Position numbers and translations under genes: made by a program | Shown: positions 42,076 to 50,032 of the stretch, piece by piece | Layout of the letters: each line of letters begins with the position of its first letter | Position numbering within the stretch: the stretch's first letter is position 1 | The notes under the pieces: generated by a model | The model's input: the letters and a program-made list of their open reading frames with translations, nothing else | What the model was told of the DNA's origin: nothing | The model's database searches: none | Origin: Gordonia sp. PDNC005 | GTDB lineage: Bacteria > Actinomycetota > Actinomycetes > Mycobacteriales > Mycobacteriaceae | NCBI RefSeq assembly: GCF_016919385.1 | Contig: NZ_CP070351.1 | Location: forward strand, 124,001-188,000 | Length of the DNA: 64,000 nucleotides | Reading direction: 5' to 3'

Positions 42076-43150
42076 ATGGTTGACGTGAACTGGCGTCGTC
42101 TAGGCAAGGGCGCGCTGATCGGCGCGGGAGTCGTCGGAGGCGTCGTCGCCGCCGAACTCGGCACGGTCGGAGCACTGATCCTGCGCGAAGCGTTCAAGTA
42201 CCCGACCCCCGTCCAAGACGGTCCGGACCCGCGGGTCGCGCCCCCCCGCGAAAGCGCCCCGGTCGTCCGTCGTGGGGACGCCAGACGGTGCACTGCTCCA
42301 CGTCGCGACGCTCGGCGACATCGACGCCGCCGACGAGGTGGTCGTCCTCATTCACGGGTGGACGTGCAACACGGGATTCTGGAATCCACAGTTCCATCAC
42401 TTCGCGGGCAACCGCGCAGTCATCGCGTACGACCATCGAGGGCACGGGCTGTCCGAGATGGGCTCGGTCCGACCCTCCGTCGAACTCCTCGGGCAGGACC
42501 TGCAGACCGTCCTCGAGGAGATGGTCCCGGAGGGCAAGCGAGCCGTGCTGGTGGGCCATTCGATGGGCGGCATGACGATCATGTCGTGGGCGGCGCAGTT
42601 CAGTTCGGGGATGGAGGAGAAGATCTCGGCCATCGTCTTGACCTCGACCGCTGCGAAGGACGTCGTCCAGCGTCAGCAGCTCGTCCCGGATCTCCCGAGG
42701 TTCCTCCGCCCGGCCGAACCGCTGGTGGAGCGTGCGTTCGTCTCCTTGCCGCTTCCGCTCGCCAGCAACGATCTGAGCGCCAGGATCGCACACTATGTTG
42801 CACTCGGCCCGGTCGCGCGACAGGCGCATGTGGACTTCACGGACAAGCAGCTCGCTGCGTGTTCGCCGTCGGCGCGCGGTGCATGGGGAACGGCCATGTA
42901 CACCCTCGACGTGACCGCGGGCCTCGAGCGGATCTCTGTGCCGACCGCAGTGGTGGTCGGCACGAAGGATCGACTGACGAAGGTGGAGCATTCGCGGGAG
43001 ATGGCGGACGTGCTCCGATCCAACGGGGTGCTGCACTCGTACACGGAGTTCCCGGGTGCGGGTCACATGGTGCCGTTCGAGCGCGCCGATGCGTTCAACG
43101 CAGTGCTCGACACCGTCCTCGGTGATGTCAGCGAGGCAGTGAACAGCTGA
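42076..43150 (+). pseudogene. Alpha/beta hydrolase with an N-terminal membrane anchor, split by a +1 frameshift at a C7 tract
   Basis: Two frames together make one protein. The first (from ATG 42076) encodes VNWRRLGKGALIGAGVVGG and a hydrophobic segment up to about 42238. The second carries VVGTPDGALLHVATLGD, then the hydrolase core with HGWTCNTGFW, nucleophile GHSMGG and the terminal His in GAGHMVPF, ending at 43150. They meet at seven C bases (42241-42247); removing one C joins PRVAPP to AKAPRSS smoothly, giving about 357 residues. This may be a sequencing slip, a real mutation or a phase-variable tract. A GTG at 42272 could still start a soluble form (292 residues). The 3' end overlaps convergent murB by 23 nt. 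Confidence 0.75.
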
Positions 43151-44192
43151 CGAACACGGGCTCGGGGTGCAGGTCGACGCCGAACGCGTCGCGCACCCCG
43201 TCCCGCACGTCGGAGGCCAGCGTCACGAGGTCGGCGGCGGTAGCGGCACCACGGTTCGTCAATGCGAGCGTGTGCTTGGTGGACAGTCGAGCGGGAGCTT
43301 CCTCGTCGGGATAGCCGCGCGTGAAACCTGCCCGTTCGATGAGCCAGCCCGCAGACAGCTTCGATCCGCCTTCGGCGGGGAAGCGCGGGACCTTCACGTC
43401 GTCGCCGACCTTCGCGACGATCGCCGCCATCACCTGGTCGATCCGGTCGTCACCGACCACCGGGTTGGTGAAGAACGATCCCGCGCTCCACGTGTCGTGG
43501 TCGTCGGCGTCGAGCACCATGCCTTTGCCTGCGCGGAGGCCGAGCACCACATCGCGCACCTGAGCGGCAGGGGCCGTCGAGCCCTCGTCCACGCCCAGCC
43601 GCTGGGCCAACTCTCGGTAGGCGATCGGCTGCGAGACCCCGCCCGGATTGAGTCGGAAGCTCACCGTGAGGACCACATGAGTGTCGGTGCCCTTGAGCTT
43701 CGACGTCCGGTAGGCCAACCCGAGGGCCGCCGGCGAGACCCATTCGGCTTTGCCGGTGGCTCGGTCGAGCAGTTCGACGCTGCGCAGCAGGTCGCCGACT
43801 TCGACCCCGTAGGCGCCGACGTTCTGCACCGGGGTGGTGCCCGCGGCGCCCGGGATGCCGGAGAGGCATTCGAGGCCGCCGAAGCCCGCGTCGACCGTCG
43901 CGGCGACAAGCGTGTCCCAGTCGGTTCCGGCGGCGGCGGTCACGAATGGGCCCTCGTCGTCCGAGTCGAAGGTGATTCCGGTGCTGCGGACGATCACCGC
44001 CGTGCCTGCGAAGCCGTCGTCGCCGATCACCAGATTCGACCCTCCTCCGATGAGGAGGACGGGCTCGGCCTCCCGGTCCAGGCGGGTCACGGTCTCCACG
44101 AGTGACGCAGTGTCCGTGCACTCGACGACGGCTCGGGCGGGTCCGCCGAGACGCAGTGTGGTGTACGCGGACAGGAGCTGTGCGTGGGTCAT
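43128..44192 (-). CDS. murB: UDP-N-acetylenolpyruvoylglucosamine reductase
   Basis: A 354-residue FAD enzyme of peptidoglycan precursor synthesis. FAD motifs: TTLRLGGPARAVVECTD, LIGGGSNLVIGDDGF and GLECLSGIPGAAGTTPVQNVGAYGVEV (quoted as SGIPGAAGTTPVQNVGAYG). The catalytic serine is in WSAGSFFTNPVV and the terminal part has AGWLIERAGF. The frame is open upstream, but the ATG at 44192 has TACCGT 7 nt before it and fits family length. Matches the place of Rv0482. Its promoter overlaps that of the divergent DUF2505 gene. Confidence 0.94.
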   Translation of the reverse strand: MTHAQLLSAYTTLRLGGPARAVVECTDTASLVETVTRLDREAEPVLLIGGGSNLVIGDDGFAGTAVIVRSTGITFDSDDEGPFVTAAAGTDWDTLVAATVDAGFGGLECLSGIPGAAGTTPVQNVGAYGVEVGDLLRSVELLDRATGKAEWVSPAALGLAYRTSKLKGTDTHVVLTVSFRLNPGGVSQPIAYRELAQRLGVDEGSTAPAAQVRDVVLGLRAGKGMVLDADDHDTWSAGSFFTNPVVGDDRIDQVMAAIVAKVGDDVKVPRFPAEGGSKLSAGWLIERAGFTRGYPDEEAPARLSTKHTLALTNRGAATAADLVTLASDVRDGVRDAFGVDLHPEPVFVSCSLPR

Positions 44193-44199
44193 GCGGGTA

Positions 44200-44209
44200 A
44201 CGGTAACCT
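44200..44209. promoter_or_regulatory. Overlapping divergent -10 elements of murB and the DUF2505 gene
   Basis: On the minus strand TACCGT (44205-44200) lies 7 nt before the murB ATG; on the plus strand TAACCT (44204-44209) lies 7 nt before the ATG at 44217. The two hexamers share bases 44204-44205, and only 24 bp separate the start codons. Confidence 0.6.
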
Positions 44210-44216
44210 CTCCTTC

Positions 44217-44705
44217 ATGGCGAGCAACTTCGAGCATTCGGTGTCGTACCCGTTCTCTGTGGCGGAGCTGTGGGCTCTGCTCAGCAGTGAGCAGTACTGG
44301 CGTGATCTGCTGAAGGCGACCAACGCCGATCACGGCGTCCTCGAATCGTTCACCGTCGACGGAGACTCGGTGACCGTCGTGACCAAGCAGGGCATCGCCG
44401 CCGCGAACCTGCCGAAGGCGGTCACCGCGGTGCGCCCCGGTGACCTGGAGATCCCCCGCACCTGCGTCTTCACTCGCAACGGCGACACGATCACGGGTCG
44501 GATGGACGCATCGGTGACGGGTGCACCGGCAAAGATCTTCGGCGACATCACGATCGCCGGACAGCAGGCGGTGGCGAAGTACGCCGGAGGCGTCGACGTC
44601 CCGATCCCGTTCGTCGGCGGAAAGATCGAACGCGCCGTCGCCGATCAGGTCGTCATCCTCCTCGACGCGGAGCGCGACGCAACGCTCGATTTCCAGCAGA
44701 GTTAA
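44217..44705 (+). CDS. DUF2505 family protein, copy 1
   Basis: A 162-residue protein of the SRPBCC/START-like fold. FEHSVSYPFSVAELWALLSS at the start and FVGGKIERAVADQVV near the end are the conserved DUF2505 regions; the middle is beta-rich. Such folds often bind lipids or hydrophobic ligands, but the function is not established. A second, diverged copy follows 22 nt later, so this is a tandem duplication. The context corresponds to the Rv0481c-murB neighbourhood. Confidence 0.82.
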   Translation: MASNFEHSVSYPFSVAELWALLSSEQYWRDLLKATNADHGVLESFTVDGDSVTVVTKQGIAAANLPKAVTAVRPGDLEIPRTCVFTRNGDTITGRMDASVTGAPAKIFGDITIAGQQAVAKYAGGVDVPIPFVGGKIERAVADQVVILLDAERDATLDFQQS

Positions 44706-44707
44706 TT

Positions 44708-44724
44708 CCCCAGTTACCCTGGGG
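44708..44724 (+). promoter_or_regulatory. Hairpin over the -10 of DUF2505 copy 2
   Basis: CCCCAG and CTGGGG pair around TTACC. The hairpin contains TACCCT (44715-44720), which lies 7 nt before the ATG at 44728. It may be a weak terminator of copy 1, a promoter, or both. Confidence 0.45.
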
Positions 44725-44727
44725 TGC

Positions 44728-45240
44728 ATGGCACGACGGCTCAGTTACTCCGCCCGCTACGAGCACCCGGCGGAGAAGATCTACCAGGCGCAGATGCAGC
44801 GGGAGTACTGGGACGCATTGATGGTGCAGTTCCGGGAACTGACACCCATCTCGAACGTCGAAGAGTTCGAGTCAGGTGACGATGGCATGCGGGTGGTCCT
44901 CAAGCAGACGATCACACGTGACATGCTTCCGCCTGTCGCGCAGACCGTGATGAAGAAGGACATGGTCATCACGCGCGTCGAGACGCTCGGCGCGTTCGTC
45001 GCCGACAAGACTCCCGGCACGTATACCGCGTCGATTCCGGCGGGCCCTGGCTCGTTGAACGGCGAGCAGGTGCTGTTTCCGACTGAGACCGGCTGCACAG
45101 TCCGCAAGACGACCGAGGTGAAAGTCTTCCTCCCGTTCATCAACGGCAAACTCGAGCAGTTGATGCTGATCAACCTGGTGGACCTGTTCCGCGGCGAGGC
45201 AGAGTTCATAGCCGAATGGGTGAGCAAGAACCTCGCATGA
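44728..45240 (+). CDS. DUF2505 family protein, copy 2
   Basis: A 170-residue paralogue of the preceding protein. It begins RRLSYSARYEHPAEKIYQAQ and ends FINGKLEQLMLINLVDLFRGEAEFIAEW, the same fold with a longer C-terminal helix. The stop overlaps the ATG of the next gene (ATGA), coupling it to the methyltransferase-like protein. The function is unknown. Confidence 0.82.
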   Translation: MARRLSYSARYEHPAEKIYQAQMQREYWDALMVQFRELTPISNVEEFESGDDGMRVVLKQTITRDMLPPVAQTVMKKDMVITRVETLGAFVADKTPGTYTASIPAGPGSLNGEQVLFPTETGCTVRKTTEVKVFLPFINGKLEQLMLINLVDLFRGEAEFIAEWVSKNLA

Positions 45241-46022
45241 ATCGATCCGGACGGGCGGGCCGCCCGCTCGGACGGATCACCCGTGGCACCACGAACATCA
45301 ACCGCCTGCGCCGCGTCGACCGCGCGATGGCAGGCGACCGTCGGGTGCGTGCAGCGCTGGACGTGCCGCAGCCGCTCGCCGTCGACCTCGGGTACGGCGG
45401 ACGACCGGACACCGCCGTCGAAATGGCTCACCGACTCCGCGCCGTCGTTCCTGACGTGAGTCTGGTCGGCCTGGAGATCGATCCGGACCGGATCGTCGAA
45501 CCGCGTGACGGCGTCCGTTTTGCACTCGGGGGCTTCGAACTCGCCGGGCTGCGTCCCAATCTGGTCCGCGCGTTCAACGTTCTCCGCCAGTACAACGAGG
45601 CCGAAGTCGACGCCGCGTGGTCGCAGATGCGATCCGCGCTCGCCCCGGGCGGCCTGATTGTGGAGGGCACGTGCGATGAGATCGGCCGTAGACACTGCTG
45701 GGTGCTGCTCGACGCCGAGGGGCCGGTCGAATTGACCCTGTGCTGGTCGCCGACTCACTCCGACCGGCCGTCCGATCTTGCACCGCGCCTGCCGAAAGCG
45801 CTGATCCATCGCAACGTGCCCGGGGAACTCGTCCACGATCTGCTCGTCGCCGCAGACCGGGCCTGGGACCGGGCCGCCGGACAGGCCGCGTTCGGGCCAC
45901 GTGACCGGTGGCGGGTGGCATTGCAGATGCTCGCCGACGACGGTGTGCCGGTCGTCGTACCGCGCGGACGGCGGATCGACAATGTACTGACCGTGCCGTG
46001 GTCGTCGGTCAACCCGTCTTGA
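45237..46022 (+). CDS. Class I SAM-dependent methyltransferase-like protein
   Basis: A 261-residue protein. A SAM-type motif I is visible as LAVDLGYGGRPDTAVEMA near residue 48, then LVGLEIDPDRI and FALGGFEL; RSALAPGGLIVEGTCDE resembles motifs IV-V. The C-terminus is not typical of well-known groups (WRVALQMLADDGVPVVVPRG). The ATG at 45237 overlaps the DUF2505 stop by 4 nt, so the two act as one unit. The substrate is unknown. Confidence 0.75.
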   Translation: MNRSGRAGRPLGRITRGTTNINRLRRVDRAMAGDRRVRAALDVPQPLAVDLGYGGRPDTAVEMAHRLRAVVPDVSLVGLEIDPDRIVEPRDGVRFALGGFELAGLRPNLVRAFNVLRQYNEAEVDAAWSQMRSALAPGGLIVEGTCDEIGRRHCWVLLDAEGPVELTLCWSPTHSDRPSDLAPRLPKALIHRNVPGELVHDLLVAADRAWDRAAGQAAFGPRDRWRVALQMLADDGVPVVVPRGRRIDNVLTVPWSSVNPS

Positions 46023-46073
46023 CCCCAGGTGATCCGAACAGATGACGTACTCGGTGCGGGCCCTCGACGCGAC

Positions 46074-46079
46074 TAGCAT
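46074..46079 (+). promoter_or_regulatory. -10 element TAGCAT, leaderless membrane protein gene
   Basis: TAGCAT is followed by 6 nt and the ATG at 46086. Confidence 0.45.
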
Positions 46080-46085
46080 GAGCGC

Positions 46086-46937
46086 ATGTCGACGCCAGGT
46101 ACGTCAGGATCGCCCGATGGACAGCAGTCGGGGGTGAATCACTTCGCCGAGACGATGCAGCGTGACATCGCGTCGAACCGAGTCTCGCTAGACAAGGCGT
46201 CAACCGAGCAGTACACCACTCCTGAGGCCGCCTACGGGTACCCGACAGGCCAGGACTCCGCCGCCCGGTATGCCGCCGCCCAGCATCCCGCGAGCCAGTA
46301 CCCATCCGGCCAGCATCCGCCGACCGGGTACCCGATGGCCGGATATCCGCCGCAGTACGGTCAGCAGGGGCCCTCCGTCGCGCGCGGAGTGATCCTCGGG
46401 CTCGCGATGGCCTGCATCATCGCGCTGGTGATCGGGTGTGTTGTGGTCTGGAAGAAGGTGTCCGACACGTCCGACACGACCACGGAGACGACCACCGCGC
46501 AGGTCGGACAACCCCAACCCGGCCCGGCGACCATCACGACGTACGTCGATCCGGAGGCGCAGGCGGCGAACGATCTTGCCGCGGCTACGGCGTCGGACAC
46601 CGCGTACATGCGGTCGAACGACAACCGCTGGACCGCTCAGGTGAGCGCAAAATGGCCGGGCCTGAGCGCCGAAGGCCGCACGTGGGACAACGCCGCGATC
46701 TACAACGAGTACGTGTCGATGAAACAGCGGTATCCGAACGTGCGGCTGCTGCGTTCGGCGGACTGGCCGGTGTTCACCCAGGATCACTGGTGGGTGATCG
46801 TCTCGGCGCAGCAGTTCTCGACACCGTCCTCGGCGTTGTCGTGGTGCGTGAGTCAGTCGCTCGACAAGGACCACTGTTTCGCCAAGTTCATCAGTTCGAC
46901 GAGCGGCCCGGACGGCTCCACGCTGTACCAACGCTGA
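46086..46937 (+). CDS. Single-span membrane protein with a low-complexity cytoplasmic tail
   Basis: A 283-residue protein. Residues 38-97 are rich in Tyr, Pro, Gln and Gly (YGYPTGQDS, QYPSGQHPPTGYPMAGYPP) and probably disordered in the cytoplasm. A hydrophobic helix follows at about 103-126, then a Thr/Glu linker and a folded outside domain of about 125 residues with two cysteines (LSWCVSQSLDKDHCFAKF). No family with a known role is recognised. It is leaderless and stands between the methyltransferase-like and nitrilase-like genes. Confidence 0.7.
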   Translation: MSTPGTSGSPDGQQSGVNHFAETMQRDIASNRVSLDKASTEQYTTPEAAYGYPTGQDSAARYAAAQHPASQYPSGQHPPTGYPMAGYPPQYGQQGPSVARGVILGLAMACIIALVIGCVVVWKKVSDTSDTTTETTTAQVGQPQPGPATITTYVDPEAQAANDLAAATASDTAYMRSNDNRWTAQVSAKWPGLSAEGRTWDNAAIYNEYVSMKQRYPNVRLLRSADWPVFTQDHWWVIVSAQQFSTPSSALSWCVSQSLDKDHCFAKFISSTSGPDGSTLYQR

Positions 46938-47071
46938 CCCGCGTCGAATTGCGAATGCCGCCAATGGAACTCGACGGTGTCTCTCGAACCCCGGGAGTCA
47001 CGTACCTTGCCGACGAGGGCTGACAACGGCACTAAGGTGGAGGTGCGCGACCACAACGACGAGGAGCCCCC

Positions 47072-47890
47072 ATGCGGCTGGCGATGGCCCAGATCTCCAC
47101 CGGAACAGACCCCGAAACCAATCTGACGCGCATCATCGACGAGACGCGCCGTGCCGCGTCCGACGGTGCGGACCTGATCGTCTTTCCCGAAGCCGCCATG
47201 TGCCGGTTCGGAGTGTCGCTGACCGACGTGGCTCAGCCGCTCGACGGACCGTGGGCGTCACGAATCGTCGATGTCGCTACCCAGCTCGGGATCACGGTCG
47301 TCGCGGGCATGTTCACGCCGTCGGGCGACGGTCGGATCCACAACACTCTGCTGGTCGCGCGGCCAGGCCTGCCGCCTGTCGGCTACAACAAGATTCATCT
47401 GTTCGATGCGTTCGGCTTCAGTGAATCGGCGACGATAGCGCCGGGGGAGCGGACCGTGATCGCCGAGATCGCAGGTCGTCGAGTCGGTTTCGCGACCTGT
47501 TACGACATCCGCTTTCCGGAGCTGTTCACTGAACTCGCACGCCGGGGCGCCGAGCTGATCGTGGTGCCCGCATCGTGGGGTGCCGGGCCGGGCAAACGGG
47601 AGCAGTGGGAACTCCTCGCGTCGGCGCGCGCCCTCGATTCCGCGACCCATGTCGTCGCCGTGGGCCAGGCGTTGCCCACCGACCCCGCAGCTCGGAACTC
47701 GTCAGCTCCCACTGGGATAGGACATAGCCGAATCTCAGATCCGTTCGGTAGCGTGATCGCCGACTATGACTCCGGTGAACAGGTCGATCTCCACGACATC
47801 GACCTGGCCCGGACCGACAAGGCGCGAGCGGCGCTGGCGACCGGCGCCAATCGCCGTGACATCCGCAGCCTGGATGGGACCGAAGCATGA
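47072..47890 (+). CDS. Carbon-nitrogen hydrolase (nitrilase superfamily)
   Basis: A 272-residue hydrolase with the complete triad: Glu40 (VFPEAAM), Lys107 (YNKIHLFDAF) and Cys143 (GFATCYDIRFPELF). The size and motifs fit the Nit2/omega-amidase-like group that cleaves small amides such as deaminated glutathione or 2-oxoglutaramate; M. tuberculosis Rv0480c is the positional match. AGGAG lies 6 nt before the ATG. The stop overlaps the ATG of the DUF2993 gene by 4 nt (ATGA). Confidence 0.87.
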   Translation: MRLAMAQISTGTDPETNLTRIIDETRRAASDGADLIVFPEAAMCRFGVSLTDVAQPLDGPWASRIVDVATQLGITVVAGMFTPSGDGRIHNTLLVARPGLPPVGYNKIHLFDAFGFSESATIAPGERTVIAEIAGRRVGFATCYDIRFPELFTELARRGAELIVVPASWGAGPGKREQWELLASARALDSATHVVAVGQALPTDPAARNSSAPTGIGHSRISDPFGSVIADYDSGEQVDLHDIDLARTDKARAALATGANRRDIRSLDGTEA

Positions 47891-49017
47891 CCGACAACAA
47901 CACTCCCGGCGGCGAGACGCCTGACCGCGACTCTCTCGACAGCGGTACTCCGGACGAGCCGACCGTCGGCGACGCCGTGACGCCGCCGGCGGATGCGGCA
48001 CAGCCTGAACCGACCACCCCGGCAGACTCGAAGAGCGTGCCGGTGTCTGCGGATGACACCCCGACAGGTGAAGTGATCACCGGACCGATCGACCCGACTC
48101 GTCGTCCGGCCGATCCGGCGACCCACGCATACTCGCAGGCATCGCGCCCGGCGACGCGCCAGATGGAAGCGATCGGCACCGGCGCGTTCGATGCATCGAG
48201 CAACCCGGGCATCCCCGCCGCGAGCTCCCCGGAGATCCCCGTGACGAAGTCCGCACCCGCGGCGAACAAGCACGGTCGCAGGCGCACCATCGGTTTGATC
48301 GCCGCCGCTCTGGTGCTGTTGCTGGTCATCGCAGGCGTGGGGTCCGAACTGTATATGCGCAGCAAGGTCACCGACTGCATCTCGAACGCTTTCGGGAGTC
48401 TGACAGGTGCGTCCACCGACGTGTCGGTGTCGCGCAAGCCGATGCTGCTCTCCGTGTTCGGCAGCGAGGTGCCGTGGGTCCAGGTGGACACCAACGACGG
48501 CGACGCCGCCGACATGCGGCTCCACGCGCGTGCCGAAGGCATCAGCACCGACGGCGGCACCGTCCGATCGCTGAAGGGCTCGGGTTACCTGCCCTACAAG
48601 CGGATCACGGAACTGAGCAACGAGAGCCAACAGGGCGGCAGCGCAACCATCAAGTCGATCTCGGCTGACGCGAACGCCGGCACCATCAAGCTCGAGACCG
48701 AGGTTCCGATCGCGATCCTCAGCATCCCTGCGACCGTCACGCTGAAGCCGACCGTGTCGAACGGGACGGTGAGGTTCGAGGTGAAGGACGCGACCGCCCT
48801 GATGTTCGGTCTGCCCTCCGATTTCGCGCAGCCGATCGTCGATCAGGTGACGACGTCGATGTTCGGCCCACTGTTCAAGCAGATCAAAGTCAGCGATCTC
48901 AAGGTGACCGGGTCGGGGATCGACTTCGCGTTCGCAGGCTCCGACGTCAACCTGAAGGCCGCTTCTGAAGGGCAGCAGCCCGCCTCGGGTGAGTCGTCCG
49001 GCAGCTGCTCAATCTGA
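47887..49017 (+). CDS. DUF2993 domain membrane-anchored protein (LmeA-type fold)
   Basis: A 376-residue protein. Residues 1-135 are acidic, Pro/Thr-rich and probably disordered; a transmembrane helix follows (RTIGLIAAALVLLLVIAGVG) and then the DUF2993 domain outside the membrane (VTDCISNAFGSLTGA, VSRKPMLLSVFGSEVPWV). LmeA of mycobacteria, from the same family, is an envelope lipid-binding protein needed for lipomannan maturation, so an envelope role is likely but not proven. Positional match to Rv0479c. It ends just before an inverted repeat. Confidence 0.82.
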   Translation: MTDNNTPGGETPDRDSLDSGTPDEPTVGDAVTPPADAAQPEPTTPADSKSVPVSADDTPTGEVITGPIDPTRRPADPATHAYSQASRPATRQMEAIGTGAFDASSNPGIPAASSPEIPVTKSAPAANKHGRRRTIGLIAAALVLLLVIAGVGSELYMRSKVTDCISNAFGSLTGASTDVSVSRKPMLLSVFGSEVPWVQVDTNDGDAADMRLHARAEGISTDGGTVRSLKGSGYLPYKRITELSNESQQGGSATIKSISADANAGTIKLETEVPIAILSIPATVTLKPTVSNGTVRFEVKDATALMFGLPSDFAQPIVDQVTTSMFGPLFKQIKVSDLKVTGSGIDFAFAGSDVNLKAASEGQQPASGESSGSCSI

Positions 49018-49027
49018 ACCACCGTGC

Positions 49028-49099
49028 GTGAAATGTGCACGTGAGCGGACGTACTACCCCTCATAGCTCAGTGTGGAAGCGCTCACGTGCACATTTCAC
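49028..49099. repeat. 20-bp perfect inverted repeat overlapping the DUF559 gene end
   Basis: GTGAAATGTGCACGTGAGCG at 49028-49047 and its exact complement at 49080-49099, with a 32-bp loop. The right arm codes for the last residues of the DUF559-like protein on the other strand. It may be a bidirectional terminator of the two convergent genes; the arms and loop are longer than usual. Confidence 0.7.
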
Positions 49100-49912
49100 A
49101 CGACGTGACGGCCGCTGATGGACTCCGGCTGCGATCGCCTCCATGATCGAGGTCGTCACATACTCCCAGTCGTACAGAACTTGATCCCGGCTGAATCGCA
49201 GCGTTGTGTAGCCGAGCGCAGACGCGGCCACGTCGCGGGCACGATCTTCATCGAATCGTTCGAGGTGGAACTCCCGGCCATCGGTCTCGATGATCAAGTG
49301 TTTGCCCACCAAGAGGTCGACCTGACCGACAGTGTCGATCTGCACTTGGATGCGGACCTTGACATGCTTGCCCTCTAGAAAGAAGCGGATCATCGACTCG
49401 GGGCCGGACATCGCCCTGCCGTCGCATCGGTCGAGCAGGGCGAGAATTCGCTTAGGTGCGTTGCGGAACTGGTAGTCGATCTGCTCGCCGGTCATGAACC
49501 CGAGATTCATCACGGAGTCGCATACTGCGACGTATTCCCCGCGATCCAGGCAACGCGCCGCATACTGCAGTGCCGTCGAGACATCGTCTATCGCGGTACA
49601 GGCCGGGTCGTCCCGACCGAACCGATGGCAGAACCTGCTATCCGGGACGCGGGCCGCACGGCCGCTGGTTCGGACGTGGACATCGGGCTGCTCGGGTACC
49701 CATACCCCGTGCTTGTCCAGCGCCGATACACAACTCAGAACTCCGCCCCGGTGGGCAGCGATCACCAGATCCTGGGGCGGGTCCCCGATCGCATACCAAC
49801 CGTGGCGAATCTTCCGTGCGATGCCGTTCTTGATGCATTCGGCGAAGCCCGCACGGCCCAGCCGCCTGATCAGTTCCTGCGCGGAGTACACCCCGGTGCG
49901 TATCGGATTCAT
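49061..49912 (-). CDS. DUF559/Vsr-like nuclease-fold protein with an AbiEi-like N-terminus
   Basis: A 283-residue protein. The N-terminal third (AQELIRRLGRAGFAECIKNGIARKIRHGWYAI, quoted in part: ARKIRHGWYA) resembles the winged-helix of AbiEi-type antitoxins. The C-terminal third has VDLLVGKHLIIETDGREFH and DRARDVAASALGYTTLRFSRDQV, matching the E/D-x-K-less Vsr-like DUF559 pattern (acidic residues in VDLL and ETDG). Such proteins are common and variable in actinobacteria; nuclease activity is not shown. No partner toxin gene is adjacent. The 120-bp spacer upstream (49913-50032) has inverted ATCTGTGGA/TCCACAGAT. Confidence 0.72.
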   Translation of the reverse strand: MNPIRTGVYSAQELIRRLGRAGFAECIKNGIARKIRHGWYAIGDPPQDLVIAAHRGGVLSCVSALDKHGVWVPEQPDVHVRTSGRAARVPDSRFCHRFGRDDPACTAIDDVSTALQYAARCLDRGEYVAVCDSVMNLGFMTGEQIDYQFRNAPKRILALLDRCDGRAMSGPESMIRFFLEGKHVKVRIQVQIDTVGQVDLLVGKHLIIETDGREFHLERFDEDRARDVAASALGYTTLRFSRDQVLYDWEYVTTSIMEAIAAGVHQRPSRRVKCARERFHTEL

Positions 49913-50032
49913 CCCGCAAGGATCACCGACATCTTCTGGGTCGCTTCAGGTTCATCACGGGAAGTCGACATCTGTGGACAACAGGAGCGTCATCCACAGA
50001 TCGACCTGTGGTGATGCGCCTCCGTGAAGGTC

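Noticed and set aside
49970..50001. TGTGGACAA and TCATCCACA, resembling inverted DnaA boxes
   Set aside because: Two boxes without an AT-rich region or dnaA/dnaN/gidB neighbours do not support an origin. An inverted repeat near a promoter is enough.
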